DNA of 64,000 nucleotides from Vibrio agarivorans (GCF_030409635.1 NZ_JAUFQF010000004.1:654241-718240); one strand, 5' to 3'; positions 30,266-40,628 are shown, counted from the first letter of the stretch. The notes: generated from the sequence alone by a model not told the origin. Program-made: numbers and translations.

Positions 30266-33200
30266 TTACCCTTTAGACTGACTCGCACTCAACGTCGCTC
30301 TTAGCTTGAGTGGTTTTACCGGTTTCGCCATGAAACTAAAGCCGCTCGACTGTATTGTCTGCATCATTTCATCGGTTCTATCGGCACTAATGATGACGCC
30401 TTTAAAGCTGTCACCGAGTCGCAAACGACACTGCTGCAACACCTCAAGCCCCGTACGACCGTTATCAAGCCTATAATCAGATAGAATCACATCTGGCTGC
30501 CAACCCTCTTCGAGGCACTTCATGCTTTCCACTAGATCTGCTGCTAAGCGTACTTCGCATCCCCAGCGACTTAGCAAGTTCTCCATGCCAACCAAAATAT
30601 CAGACTCATTGTCTACGCATAATACCTTCAAATGACTGAGATCCGATTGTGCAGTGACCGCAGGTTGTGTTGTTACAGGTTTAAGCTGAGGAATTGCTTG
30701 ATTGAGAATAATAGAAAACACGCTGCCTCTTCCCGGCCATGAGCGCATCGCAATCTGATGCCCGAGAACATGGGCAATACCTTTCGATATCGCGAGTCCT
30801 AGGCCTAGGCCTTGATCGGAGCGAACCTGACTGCCTCGGTTAAACTCTTCAAAAATCTCTTGCTGTTTATCTTCATCAATACCTTGTCCATTATCCCAAA
30901 CCTCAATGCGCAGTGTATGATCGACACGTCTAACCCCAAGCACCACCTTGCCTTGAGGGTTATAGCGAAACGCATTGGTTAAAAAGTTCTGAATCACACG
31001 TCTCAGCAACTTAGGATCTGACTTAGCCCATAAGGAACTTGGGATCATTGAAAAATCAATCTGCTGTTCTTTACTCAAGGCGCTAAACTCGGCATTTAAG
31101 TTCTTCAGCACATCCGCAATAGCAAAGCTGCGCACATGCACATCAAGCTTTCCTGACTCTAAGCGTGAGATGTCGAGCAAGTCACCAATCAGCTCCTCCG
31201 CTGCCCCAAGCGCACTCTCAATATGCCCCGACAACCTCTGTGTCTCTGCGTCATTGGCCACTTCAGATAATGAAGAAGCAAATAAGCGTGCGGCATTGAG
31301 CGGTTGCATTAAATCGTGACTGACCGCGGCTAAAAAACGACTTTTTGACTTCGATTCACTATCTGAGCGTTGCGTAGCCGCCACTAACTGTTTATTCAGT
31401 AGCTCCAACTCCTTGGTGCGCTCATGCACGCGCTCTTCAAGGCGTTCATTGGCATCTTTCAGCGCCTGCTCTGCCTCACGGAACACGGTAATATCGGTAA
31501 AGCTCATCACAAACCCACCGCCCGGCATTGGGTTGCCCTGCACCTCAATTACACGCCCATCAGGACGAATACGAGAGGAGGTATGCCTCGTGCCCTGCTC
31601 TAAATGAAAGATACGCCTCCGCACATGATCCTCAGGGTCGCCAGGCCCGCATAAGCCTTGCTGCGCATTATGACGAATCACTTCAGCTATCGGCCTACCC
31701 ACTTGAATGAGCCCTGTAGGAAAAACGAATAGCTCTAGATAGCGCTGGTTCCAAGCTACAAGGCGAAGCTGCTTATCCACCACCGCAATCCCTTGGCCAA
31801 TATGTTCAATTGCCCCTTGCAGCAAGCCACGGCTGAAGTCGTACAACTCTGAGGCCTCATCAACAATGGTGGCTACCTCTTCCAGTTGCATGTTTCGTCC
31901 TTGCAGCGCTGAGGTGAGAACTAACTTAGCAGAAGAAGCACCAAATACCCCGGCGAGCAATCGCTCGGTATGACGAATCAGAACTGAAGGCGCTTGTTGA
32001 TTGGGCAGCAACCGCTCACGCTGATGCTCGAAAAAGCTCTCAAAACCTTTTTTCACCCGCCTGCGTCCGATAAATCGAGAAGCCACCATTTCCAACTCAG
32101 CCACTGTGACTCGACTTTGGTACAAACTCATGTTCTCACTCTCCGGGAGTGGTGTACCGACAAAAGAAGCCGATTGAAGCCGTTCACTCAGTGACGAACG
32201 TGTGACAAGTGAAATCAGCACATAGCAAACCGTATTGGAGACTAAACTGAGCAGCATTCCCCAATCGGAGTCTTGAATACCCATCCGTGCAAACAAGTCT
32301 GGCGGTGCAATTATCCACAGCAGCAAGTTGTTATCGGCACTGCCCGCCAATAAACCCGTTTGACTCATTAAAGTGATGAGCCACAAACCAAACCCGACCG
32401 CAAGACCGGTATAGACCCCTTTTTTATTGCCTTCTCGCCAATACATCCCACCAATCAAGGCAGGGGCAAACTGAGTAATCGCCGCAAAAGAGAGAAAACC
32501 AATCGCTGAAAGCGACTGAATGCTATTCAGTGCTTGATAGAAGCCCCATGCCCCCAACAGCAAAATCACAATCAGCGCGCGGCGTATCATCAGCAATAAA
32601 CCAGAAAAGTGGCGGAAAGTGCGTTGAGTGAGGCGCATACGGCGCAGGATAAGTGGCATCACAAGATCGTTAGACACCATAATCGCCAACGCAATAGTGG
32701 AAACGATCACCATGCCACTGGCTGCTGACGTACCACCTAAAAACGCTAATAGAGCCACAAAATCGGCTCCTGCTGCCATAGGCACACTGATGACATAACT
32801 GTCTGCCGGGCTATTAGGTAATAAGCTTTGCCCCACCCAAGCGATAGGCAGAACAAACACCCCCATCGCGATGAGATAGAGAGGAAAAAGTCGACGCGCG
32901 GTATGCAAGTCTTGCGCTCGTTCATTCTCGACCACCGTGGTATGAAACTGACGCGGCAAGCACAAAATAGCCATCATGGTCAGGCCAGTATGAATAAGCA
33001 ACGTAGGAATGTTAGGGGCTTGATACGTCTCAACCGCTGTCGATAAAACCTCGATTTCATCGCTACTGAACGCTAAGTAAAGGATAAACATTCCCACCAC
33101 CAAGAAAGCGAGCAGCTTGACCAGCGACTCAAAAGCAATCGCCAGCATCATTCCTCTGTGATGCTCCGTGTTATCGATATGGCGCGTACCAAACAACATA

Positions 33201-33709
33201 GTAAAGATCGCTAACATCCCGACGACGAACCACGAGACATGTCCCTCGCCATATCCCAACTGCTCGGTCAACTGAGGCGCCACGACATCTAAGCCCATCG
33301 TGATACCGCGTAGTTGTAAGGCGATATAGGGCAAAATCCCCGCGACGGCTATCAAGGTGACAGCAACGGCTAACCCTTGTGATTTGCCATAACGGGCAGC
33401 AATAAAGTCAGCGATTGAGGTAATATGTTCGCGCTTCGCGACCAAGATTAAGCGTGCTAAGATCCGCCAACCAAAAGCGAAAACCAAAATCGGCGCAAGA
33501 TAGATAGGTAAGAATGACCAAGGGTTGCTACTGGCTTGTCCCACCGTGCCGTAGAAAGACCATGAGGTGCAATAAACTGCGATTGAGAGGCTGTATATCC
33601 AAGGACGCCAGCGCGCCACTTTGTGTGTTTGCCGGTCACCATACCAAGCAATCAAAAATAAGATGCCTAAGTAGGTCAATGAGACCGGAATCACGATCCA
33701 TCCTTGCAT
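30266..33709 (-). CDS. crbS: Transporter-sensor hybrid histidine kinase CrbS
   Basis: This 1147-residue protein combines an SLC5-like sodium:solute symporter domain (about residues 1-500, 13 helices), a linker of the STAC type, a PAS domain near 620-740, a coiled coil, a histidine kinase and a receiver. The H-box is AAVSHDLMQPLN with His798. The G-box is GLGLGLAISKG and the receiver phosphoacceptor is Asp1078 in ILSDYRLDNG. CrbS with CrbR controls the acetate switch (acs) in Vibrio. The chosen start ATG at 33709 follows AAAGGA; an upstream TTG at 33754 would add 15 residues. No DHp or catalytic residue looks missing. Confidence 0.93.
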   Translation of the reverse strand: MQGWIVIPVSLTYLGILFLIAWYGDRQTHKVARWRPWIYSLSIAVYCTSWSFYGTVGQASSNPWSFLPIYLAPILVFAFGWRILARLILVAKREHITSIADFIAARYGKSQGLAVAVTLIAVAGILPYIALQLRGITMGLDVVAPQLTEQLGYGEGHVSWFVVGMLAIFTMLFGTRHIDNTEHHRGMMLAIAFESLVKLLAFLVVGMFILYLAFSSDEIEVLSTAVETYQAPNIPTLLIHTGLTMMAILCLPRQFHTTVVENERAQDLHTARRLFPLYLIAMGVFVLPIAWVGQSLLPNSPADSYVISVPMAAGADFVALLAFLGGTSAASGMVIVSTIALAIMVSNDLVMPLILRRMRLTQRTFRHFSGLLLMIRRALIVILLLGAWGFYQALNSIQSLSAIGFLSFAAITQFAPALIGGMYWREGNKKGVYTGLAVGFGLWLITLMSQTGLLAGSADNNLLLWIIAPPDLFARMGIQDSDWGMLLSLVSNTVCYVLISLVTRSSLSERLQSASFVGTPLPESENMSLYQSRVTVAELEMVASRFIGRRRVKKGFESFFEHQRERLLPNQQAPSVLIRHTERLLAGVFGASSAKLVLTSALQGRNMQLEEVATIVDEASELYDFSRGLLQGAIEHIGQGIAVVDKQLRLVAWNQRYLELFVFPTGLIQVGRPIAEVIRHNAQQGLCGPGDPEDHVRRRIFHLEQGTRHTSSRIRPDGRVIEVQGNPMPGGGFVMSFTDITVFREAEQALKDANERLEERVHERTKELELLNKQLVAATQRSDSESKSKSRFLAAVSHDLMQPLNAARLFASSLSEVANDAETQRLSGHIESALGAAEELIGDLLDISRLESGKLDVHVRSFAIADVLKNLNAEFSALSKEQQIDFSMIPSSLWAKSDPKLLRRVIQNFLTNAFRYNPQGKVVLGVRRVDHTLRIEVWDNGQGIDEDKQQEIFEEFNRGSQVRSDQGLGLGLAISKGIAHVLGHQIAMRSWPGRGSVFSIILNQAIPQLKPVTTQPAVTAQSDLSHLKVLCVDNESDILVGMENLLSRWGCEVRLAADLVESMKCLEEGWQPDVILSDYRLDNGRTGLEVLQQCRLRLGDSFKGVIISADRTDEMMQTIQSSGFSFMAKPVKPLKLRATLSASQSKG

Positions 33710-33843
33710 GCGCTGTCCTTTGCTGAGTTTGACTTTGCCGTACTTGACCCTCAAAGATCAAAAAAGCCTTCTAGACCATCAGTTATCCAACTGACTCAAG
33801 AAGACTTTTACTTTAGCAAGGGTTAAATTTTAAACGCAATTAC

Positions 33844-35037
33844 TCAGCACTCATTCTGTGGATTGTGCTCTGCTTTCATCTCAATTTGCTGATCTTGTGG
33901 CTTTGGCTCGAGGCGAATAAACAGGGCAAAGAAGCCCATCGATGCCATTACCCAGAAAATATTGCTACCCCAATGTTCATAACCCCAACCACTCAAGGCT
34001 GTCATTAAGGCGATAAAGGCCCCCAATGGGATCGCATTATACAAGGCTTGCAGCGCGACCATTTTATTGGCGGCGGAATTCTGAATGTATTGAATCGCCG
34101 CAATATGTGCCATTGCAAACGTCACACCATGCAATAGTTGTACAACCACGAGCAAAGGCACTGCGGTTGTTGATGCGGTTAGCCCCCAGCGAGCCATCAC
34201 ACCCACAGCGGCCACCACAAACAATGTACGCAAAGACCAGCCTGAGAAGAGCTTCTTACTGGTGGCAAAAATCACCACTTCAGCCACCACGCCTAGGCTC
34301 CACAAGTAACCAATAATATCTTCTGAGTGACCGGCTTCTTTCCAATGAATCGAGCTAAAGCTGTAGTAAGCAGCGTGACTGCCTTGAATCAGTGCCACCA
34401 AAACTAAGAACTTAATTACAGGCCACTCTCTGAGTAGCGCGGTAATTTTCGGGCGATCTGCATCTTCTTCTTCCAGTGTCACAGGCATAGGGGTCGGATT
34501 ACGCATAGACAGCATTAGCGCCGCAAAAACACCAGCGAGAGCGGTGTAGATGATCATATCAGTGCCATACTGAGCCACTAAAAAGCCCACCACTGTCGAG
34601 CCTGCGATGAAGGCAATCGAGCCCCACAAGCGAGTGCGACCATAATCCAACAGCTTGAGTCGAGAGTAATAGTTAGCCATCGCATCAGACAGCGGGATCA
34701 CTGGACCACAACAGAGGTTAAAGAGAATCGTAGCCAGCGCCATCAGCCAGAAACTGCCACCCGCTAAGAAATGAAAGCCAATAAACAGCAGCGCAAAGAA
34801 GCTCAACCAACGCAACACCGGTAATAGGTGTTCGACCCTATGGACACGAGGTGTGATAACAAGGTTGGCAACACAACGTGTCGCAAGGCCAAGACCAATC
34901 AGCATGCCTATATCCGTTGCCGAGACGCCTTGGTCTTCAAACCACAGTGCCCAAAATGGCAGGTAAACACCATAAGCGAAAAAGAAGCCGAGAAAATACT
35001 GGGAGATCCAGCCATAAGGAGAAGGTTTAAACATCAT
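33844..35037 (-). CDS. MFS transporter, HcaT (3-phenylpropionate) family
   Basis: This 397-residue major facilitator protein has 12 helices. It closely resembles E. coli HcaT along its length, for example in LDYGRTRLWGSIAF, QGSHAAYYSFSSIHW and YLWSLGVVAEVVIFA. HcaT is thought to take up 3-phenylpropionate, but no hca catabolic genes are nearby, so the substrate here is unknown. Two ATG codons are adjacent (35037 and 35034); the second is better spaced from AGGA. It lies upstream of crbS on the same strand with a 134-bp gap. Confidence 0.88.
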   Translation of the reverse strand: MMFKPSPYGWISQYFLGFFFAYGVYLPFWALWFEDQGVSATDIGMLIGLGLATRCVANLVITPRVHRVEHLLPVLRWLSFFALLFIGFHFLAGGSFWLMALATILFNLCCGPVIPLSDAMANYYSRLKLLDYGRTRLWGSIAFIAGSTVVGFLVAQYGTDMIIYTALAGVFAALMLSMRNPTPMPVTLEEEDADRPKITALLREWPVIKFLVLVALIQGSHAAYYSFSSIHWKEAGHSEDIIGYLWSLGVVAEVVIFATSKKLFSGWSLRTLFVVAAVGVMARWGLTASTTAVPLLVVVQLLHGVTFAMAHIAAIQYIQNSAANKMVALQALYNAIPLGAFIALMTALSGWGYEHWGSNIFWVMASMGFFALFIRLEPKPQDQQIEMKAEHNPQNEC

Positions 35038-35216
35038 GAATTCCTACTGCTGCATGATTTGCGCGAGTATTATGCGGCTATGCGCACAGGATAAAAAGGG
35101 AATAATCTGTCTATTCCATTTCCCTATTAGACCAAAGTCGTCTGGAGAGGTGATAAAAATCGGTCACACTTAAGTGGTATCACTGTGAAAGACAGAAATA
35201 TTGTTAAGGGGGCTTT

Positions 35217-37043
35217 ATGCCAGACAAGTTCAATATGCAGTCGCCACCATTCGATCGCTTGAATGAAAGGCAGCAAACTCAACTGCGTAGTGCCCTTGAT
35301 GTCGCCTATTTTCGCACCCGAGATTGTCTGATTAAGGTCGGCCAGGAAGCTTTGTATCTACACATTCTGATCAAAGGCGCGGTAGAAGAGCGCAGCGCTG
35401 ATAACAAAGAGGTGTTTGCCCATTACGTCCACGATGATCTTTTTGATGTTCGAGCACTCATCGACGGGAAAAGTAAACACCAGTATATCGCCCTAGAAGA
35501 CACCCTGTGCTACCTGCTGCCCAAAGAGATTTTTCTCGACTTATACTACCAAAACGGCCAGTTTGCCGCTTACTTTGACAACAATCTCGCCACGCGTCAG
35601 GCACTGGTAGAAGCCGCTCAACAGCAACAAAACCTAGCCGAGTTCATCTTGACTAAGGTTGACCATGCTATCTTTCACCCACCGATGATCCTAAAGCCTA
35701 ATCAGCCTCTTAATGAGGTGACACTCAAGCTTAAAAATGCTGGTCTTGATTCCGCCTTAGTGGCACTTGATGAGAGTGATCCTAGACGGCTAGCACACCC
35801 CCATGCGCATCCGTATGCGATTGTAACTCGAACCAATATGTTGCATGCCGTTATGCTCGAAGGACACGCATTAACGACCCCCATCGGTGATATTGCCAGT
35901 TTCCCCGTCTTCCACGTTGATGTCGGTGATTTTTTGTTTAACGCCATGATTACCATGACCAGAAACAAAATGAAACGGCTTATGGTCTGCGATGGGACAA
36001 AAGCGGTTGGGATGCTGGATATGACTCAAATCCTCAGCGCTTTTTCGACTCACTCGCACGTTCTAAGTCTCAGTATTGCAAGAGCCAACTGCATAGAAGA
36101 GCTTGCGATCGCCTCTCATCGTCAGCGCCAACTTGTCGACAGCCTGATCACCAATGGCATCCGCACCCGCTTTATTATGGAGCTTATTTCCGCAGTTAAT
36201 GAACAAATCATCGAGAAAGCCTTTGAATTGGTTGTTCCACCCGCCTTACATGACCACTGCTGCCTGATCGTGTTGGGCTCAGAAGGACGCGGTGAACAGG
36301 TCCTCAAAACCGATCAAGACAATGCGCTGATACTCAAAGATGAGCTCGAATGGCCGCAATGCTCCGAGGTCATGAACACCTTAACCCATACACTGCAACA
36401 GCTCGGTTACCCACTTTGCACCGGCAATGTCATGGTCAACAACCCACAATGGGTAAAAACTCAAACCGATTGGAAATCAACGATTAGCGACTGGACACAA
36501 CGCGCCACCCCAGAGCGCGTAATGGACCTTGCAATCGTTGCTGATGCGCATGCCGTCGCGGGAAACAAATCGCTACTCACTCCCATAGAGGCGCACCTAC
36601 AACAAAGCCTGATAAATAAGATGCTGTTATTACAAACCTTTGTTCGGCCTGCCCTCCAGTTTTCTTTGCCTCTGACACTCTTTGGCAACGTAAAAAGCGA
36701 CAAAGAGGGGGTGGATATTAAACGTGGCGGAATTTTCCCTATTGTGCATGGCATTCGCACACTCGCACTTGAGCACGGCATTAAAGAGAAAAACACCTTT
36801 GCACGTATCGACGCACTTAAAGCACTGAAAAAGCTTGAGCCAGATACTGCAGAAAACCTCAACGAAGCCTTCAAGCTCTTCATTAAGCTGCGCCTGGCTC
36901 AACAGATCGACCAACAACACGCTCACAACCGCCTCGATTTGTCCAAGATTGATCGCACCGAGCGCGATCTTTTACGCCACAGTCTGCATGTCGTCAAAAA
37001 GTTCAAGCAGCTTCTCAACCATCACTATCAGATAAGGGACTAG
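35217..37043 (+). CDS. DUF294 nucleotidyltransferase-like protein with cNMP-binding and CBS domains
   Basis: The 608-residue soluble protein has three parts. Residues about 1-125 form a cyclic-nucleotide-binding-like barrel and residues about 150-285 hold a CBS pair. From about 300 there is a DUF294 domain with the nucleotidyltransferase motif GSEGRGEQVLKTDQDNALI (near 354-372), then a DUF294 C-terminal helical domain. The layout resembles GlnD-like regulatory transferases. It is followed by a DEDDh exonuclease gene 3 bp later and then acs, a grouping common next to acs in gammaproteobacteria. The target is unknown. Confidence 0.9.
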   Translation: MPDKFNMQSPPFDRLNERQQTQLRSALDVAYFRTRDCLIKVGQEALYLHILIKGAVEERSADNKEVFAHYVHDDLFDVRALIDGKSKHQYIALEDTLCYLLPKEIFLDLYYQNGQFAAYFDNNLATRQALVEAAQQQQNLAEFILTKVDHAIFHPPMILKPNQPLNEVTLKLKNAGLDSALVALDESDPRRLAHPHAHPYAIVTRTNMLHAVMLEGHALTTPIGDIASFPVFHVDVGDFLFNAMITMTRNKMKRLMVCDGTKAVGMLDMTQILSAFSTHSHVLSLSIARANCIEELAIASHRQRQLVDSLITNGIRTRFIMELISAVNEQIIEKAFELVVPPALHDHCCLIVLGSEGRGEQVLKTDQDNALILKDELEWPQCSEVMNTLTHTLQQLGYPLCTGNVMVNNPQWVKTQTDWKSTISDWTQRATPERVMDLAIVADAHAVAGNKSLLTPIEAHLQQSLINKMLLLQTFVRPALQFSLPLTLFGNVKSDKEGVDIKRGGIFPIVHGIRTLALEHGIKEKNTFARIDALKALKKLEPDTAENLNEAFKLFIKLRLAQQIDQQHAHNRLDLSKIDRTERDLLRHSLHVVKKFKQLLNHHYQIRD

Positions 37044-37046
37044 GCG

Positions 37047-37682
37047 ATGCTCGTTCACTGGATAAAGCGTCAATATTGGCACCACAAGCTGAAGGGCTCT
37101 CCCTACCAAGTGCTATTTCAAGCACCAGAAGAGGGTGAATACGTCTCATTAGATTGTGAAACCACCAGCCTAGACCCACATCGTGCAGAGCTGGTCACTA
37201 TCGCAGCCACTAAAATCATCGACAACCGCATCCTTACCAGTCAGCCATTTGAAGTGCGACTAAGAGCGCCACAATCACTCGATGAAGGCTCAATCAAAAT
37301 TCACCATATTCGCCACCATGACTTGCAAGATGGTCTAGATGAAAAACAAGCGCTGACGGCGCTACTCAACTTTATCGGCAATCGCCCCATTGTCGGGTAT
37401 CACATTCGCTACGACAAAACGATTCTCGACCTTGCCTGCATAAAGCACCTAGGGTTTCCTTTGCCTAACAAGGTCATTGAAGTGAGTCAAATCTATCACG
37501 ACAAGCTTGAGCGCCATCTACCTAACGCCTACTTCGACCTCAGCCTTGATGCCATCTGTCGTCATCTCGATATCCCGCTTCAAAACAAACACGATGCGCT
37601 GCAAGATGCGATTGCAGCGGCACTCGTTTTTGTTCGACTCACTAAGGGAGACTTACCCAACCTGTCCTTCCCTTACCAATAA
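37047..37682 (+). CDS. 3'-5' exonuclease, DnaQ-like (DEDDh)
   Basis: This 211-residue protein has the three exonuclease motifs of the DEDDh class: Exo I SLDCETTSLD (Asp36, Glu38), Exo II VGYHIRYDKTIL and Exo III HDALQDAIA. It resembles the epsilon proofreading subunit but is a stand-alone enzyme. Its ATG is 3 bp after the DUF294 stop, so the two are co-translated. Why a nuclease accompanies acs is not known; a role in nucleotide or RNA turnover is possible. Confidence 0.9.
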   Translation: MLVHWIKRQYWHHKLKGSPYQVLFQAPEEGEYVSLDCETTSLDPHRAELVTIAATKIIDNRILTSQPFEVRLRAPQSLDEGSIKIHHIRHHDLQDGLDEKQALTALLNFIGNRPIVGYHIRYDKTILDLACIKHLGFPLPNKVIEVSQIYHDKLERHLPNAYFDLSLDAICRHLDIPLQNKHDALQDAIAAALVFVRLTKGDLPNLSFPYQ

Positions 37683-37773
37683 GAGGACGTCGCATTTTTT
37701 GCCCTCTCATCCTAAAGTCTAATTGTCGAATTTCCTTTCCTGACTGACAGTTATAACACGTTATCGAGATACC

Positions 37774-37801
37774 ACTGCAAAACAGAAACTGCAAAACGGA
37801 A
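37774..37801 (+). repeat. Tandem 14-bp repeat upstream of acs
   Basis: ACTGCAAAACAGAA is followed at once by ACTGCAAAACGGAA, differing at one base. The pair ends 46 bp before the acs ATG. Tandem half-sites like this are typical of response-regulator binding sites, and CrbR is the obvious candidate, but no consensus is known to me. Confidence 0.6.
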
Positions 37802-37847
37802 ACCAGACACAGCGAACACTGTGAAGCTAAGGTGCAAGGAGAAAGCA

Positions 37848-39797
37848 ATGAGTGAAGCCCATATTTATCCGGTCAAGCAAAATATCAAAGCCACCACACA
37901 CGCGGATAATGAAACCTACCTATCAATGTATCAACAGTCTGTTTCAGATCCTGAAGGCTTCTGGAGCGAACACGGTAAGATCGTTGACTGGATCAAACCA
38001 TTCACCCAAGTTAAAAGCACCTCATTTGATACCGGCCATGTCGATATTCGCTGGTTTGAAGATGGTACGTTAAATGTATCGACCAACTGTATCGACCGCC
38101 ACCTTGCACAGCGCGGTGATGAGGTGGCTATTATCTGGGAAGGCGACAACCCAGCCGATGATAAAACACTGACGTTCAATGAACTGCACCGTGAGGTATG
38201 CCGTTTCTCTAACGCATTAAAAGAGCAAGGCGTGCGCAAAGGTGATGTGGTTTGCCTTTATATGCCAATGGTGCCAGAGGCTGCTGTCGCAATGTTAGCT
38301 TGTACTCGCATTGGCGCTGTGCACACCGTCGTATTTGGCGGTTTCTCTCCAGAAGCACTGGCCGGGCGAATTATCGACTCCGATGCCAAAGCCGTGATCA
38401 CTGCGGACGAAGGTGTCCGTGGCGGTCGTGCTGTACCACTGAAAAAGAACGTGGATGAAGCATTAACTAACCCAGAGGTAAAAACCATCAGCAAGGTTGT
38501 GGTATTCAAGCGAACGGGTGGCGCAATCGACTGGCATGAACATCGCGATGTTTGGTGGCATGAAGCCGTGGCGAATGTGTCCGATGACTGTCCAGCGGAA
38601 GAGATGAAAGCCGAAGACCCACTATTTATTCTTTATACATCGGGCTCGACAGGGAAACCGAAAGGCGTGATGCACACCACTGGCGGCTATCTGGTTTACG
38701 CCACCATGACTTTCAAATACGTCTTTGACTATCAACCCGGCGAGACCTTCTGGTGTACGGCCGATGTTGGTTGGATTACTGGCCATAGTTATCTGGTTTA
38801 CGGCCCTCTGTCTAATGGTGCAAAAACCATTCTGTTTGAAGGGGTGCCAAACTACCCAACCACCAGCAGAATGAGCGAAGTGGTAGACAAGCATCAAGTG
38901 AATATCCTCTACACCGCGCCAACTGCCATTCGCGCGCTCATGGCGAAAGGCAATGAAGCTATTGAGGGCACTTCACGTGATAGCCTGCGCATCATGGGCT
39001 CGGTGGGTGAGCCTATCAACCCAGAAGCCTGGGAGTGGTACTACAAAACCATCGGTAACGAACAATCACCGATTGTCGATACTTGGTGGCAAACTGAAAC
39101 CGGCGGTATTTTGATCACCCCACTACCGGGTGCCACCGAACTCAAACCGGGCTCTGCCACTCGTCCATTCTTTGGTGTGCAACCTGCTCTGGTTGATAAC
39201 ATGGGCAACATTGTTGAAGGTGCCGCTGAGGGTAATCTCGTTATACTCGACTCTTGGCCAGGACAAATGCGTACCGTTTATGGTGATCATGAACGCTTTG
39301 AGCAAACCTATTTCTCAACCTTTAAGGGCATGTACTTCACCGGAGATGGCGCAAGACGCGATGAAGATGGCTACTACTGGATCACAGGACGTGTCGATGA
39401 CGTATTGAATGTCTCAGGCCACCGCATGGGTACCGCTGAAATTGAATCTGCACTTGTCGCGCATGAAAAAATCGCAGAAGCCGCCATCGTCGGTATTCCG
39501 CATGATATAAAAGGCCAAGCGATTTACGCCTATATCACACTGAATGATGGCGAGTATCCAAGCGCCGAACTACATAAAGAGGTCAAAGATTGGGTACGAA
39601 AAGAGATTGGTCCAATCGCCACGCCGGATGTCTTGCACTGGACAGATGCCCTGCCGAAGACTCGCTCGGGCAAAATCATGCGTCGTATACTGCGTAAAAT
39701 TGCCACCGGCGATACCAGTAACTTAGGTGACACATCCACTCTCGCCGATCCAAGCGTGGTTGATAAGTTAATAGCAGAAAAAGCCGAACTCGCTTAA
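37848..39797 (+). CDS. acs: Acetyl-CoA synthetase
   Basis: The 649-residue enzyme activates acetate with ATP and CoA through acetyl-AMP. The AMP-binding motif [12 protein letters not shown], the segment [10 protein letters not shown] and the C-terminal catalytic Lys in [11 protein letters not shown] (the site usually inactivated by acetylation) are visible. I chose ATG at 37848, preceded by AAGGAG at good spacing, over one nine codons upstream. It is the known target of CrbS/CrbR. A tandem 14-bp repeat lies in its 5' region. Confidence 0.97.
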   Translation: MSEAHIYPVKQNIKATTHADNETYLSMYQQSVSDPEGFWSEHGKIVDWIKPFTQVKSTSFDTGHVDIRWFEDGTLNVSTNCIDRHLAQRGDEVAIIWEGDNPADDKTLTFNELHREVCRFSNALKEQGVRKGDVVCLYMPMVPEAAVAMLACTRIGAVHTVVFGGFSPEALAGRIIDSDAKAVITADEGVRGGRAVPLKKNVDEALTNPEVKTISKVVVFKRTGGAIDWHEHRDVWWHEAVANVSDDCPAEEMKAEDPLFILYTSGSTGKPKGVMHTTGGYLVYATMTFKYVFDYQPGETFWCTADVGWITGHSYLVYGPLSNGAKTILFEGVPNYPTTSRMSEVVDKHQVNILYTAPTAIRALMAKGNEAIEGTSRDSLRIMGSVGEPINPEAWEWYYKTIGNEQSPIVDTWWQTETGGILITPLPGATELKPGSATRPFFGVQPALVDNMGNIVEGAAEGNLVILDSWPGQMRTVYGDHERFEQTYFSTFKGMYFTGDGARRDEDGYYWITGRVDDVLNVSGHRMGTAEIESALVAHEKIAEAAIVGIPHDIKGQAIYAYITLNDGEYPSAELHKEVKDWVRKEIGPIATPDVLHWTDALPKTRSGKIMRRILRKIATGDTSNLGDTSTLADPSVVDKLIAEKAELA

Positions 39798-39832
39798 TCA
39801 CCAGCGAACTTCTCCCACCAAACTTTCTCCAG

Positions 39833-39857
39833 CCGCCACTTAATGTGGCGGTTTTTT
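39833..39857 (+). terminator. Terminator of acs
   Basis: CCGCCAC and GTGGCGG form a stem around TTAAT, followed by TTTTTTG. Confidence 0.9.
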
Positions 39858-40117
39858 GTCTGACATCGCGCAGACAATGCCTCTCAAAGAAGCACGTAAA
39901 ATCCTGCCAAACCACAAAACTGTTAACTTGATTACAAATTTAACCTCGTTACTTTGGGAGATTAGACCAGTAATTTGCTGCTAATTGTGGTGAATTAGCT
40001 ATAATCTTGGTCAAATTACTAGAATCGCCACAATTTAAGTGATCAAGTTGTGTGTAATTCAGGATAGAATGAGACTAATCTAGATATAGTCTCACGATAA
40101 AGGAAGATAGGCTCACA
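39858..40117 (+). promoter_or_regulatory. aroQ-accBC promoter region
   Basis: This AT-rich region carries no gene. A TATAAT at 40000-40005 has TTGCTG 19 bp upstream (39975-39980), a plausible sigma-70 promoter. A GACCAG half-site lies at 39965-39970. The aroQ ribosome site AAAGGAAG lies about 13 bp before the ATG. Confidence 0.45.
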
Positions 40118-40573
40118 ATGTCAGCAAAGTCTCGCATTCTTGTTCTAAATGGACCAAATTTAAACCTATTAGGTTTAAGAGAGCCTGCTCACTATGGCTC
40201 ACAAACTCTAGACCAAATTGTTGAACAACTCGCAACCCTCGCAAACGAAGCGAATGTTGAACTTGAGCATCTGCAATCAAATCGAGAGTATGAGCTGATA
40301 GAAGCCATTCACGCGGCCTATAACCAGGTTGATTTTATCATCATCAACCCCGCCGCCTTTACCCATACGAGTGTTGCATTGCGCGACGCACTTTTAGGGG
40401 TAGCGATTCCTTTTATCGAGGTTCATCTATCCAACGTACATGCCCGAGAGCCATTCCGTCATCACTCCTACTTGTCTGATAAGGCGCAAGGGGTGATTTG
40501 TGGATTAGGGGCTCAAGGCTACGAATTTGCTTTGTCGGCAGCGTTGAAACAGCTGGCGGCAAAAGCGCGTTAA
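40118..40573 (+). CDS. aroQ: Type II 3-dehydroquinate dehydratase
   Basis: This 151-residue enzyme dehydrates 3-dehydroquinate in the shikimate pathway. The N-terminal [12 protein letters not shown] motif, the catalytic Tyr region, [17 protein letters not shown] and the [17 protein letters not shown] segment with the catalytic His are present. It is 55 bp upstream of accB, the usual gammaproteobacterial order, and is likely transcribed with accBC. Confidence 0.97.
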   Translation: MSAKSRILVLNGPNLNLLGLREPAHYGSQTLDQIVEQLATLANEANVELEHLQSNREYELIEAIHAAYNQVDFIIINPAAFTHTSVALRDALLGVAIPFIEVHLSNVHAREPFRHHSYLSDKAQGVICGLGAQGYEFALSAALKQLAAKAR

Positions 40574-40628
40574 TTACTCTACGGCTCAGCAATGAGCTTC
40601 GTTACTGATAAGTGAAAGAGAAAGAAAC

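Noticed and set aside
33710..33754. TTG start 15 codons upstream of crbS.
   Set aside because: The ATG at 33709 has a ribosome site (AAAGGA) and puts the first membrane helix at the normal place.
37774..37801. CRISPR-like reading of the tandem 14-bp repeat before acs.
   Set aside because: There are only two copies with no spacer between them, and they lie in a promoter region.
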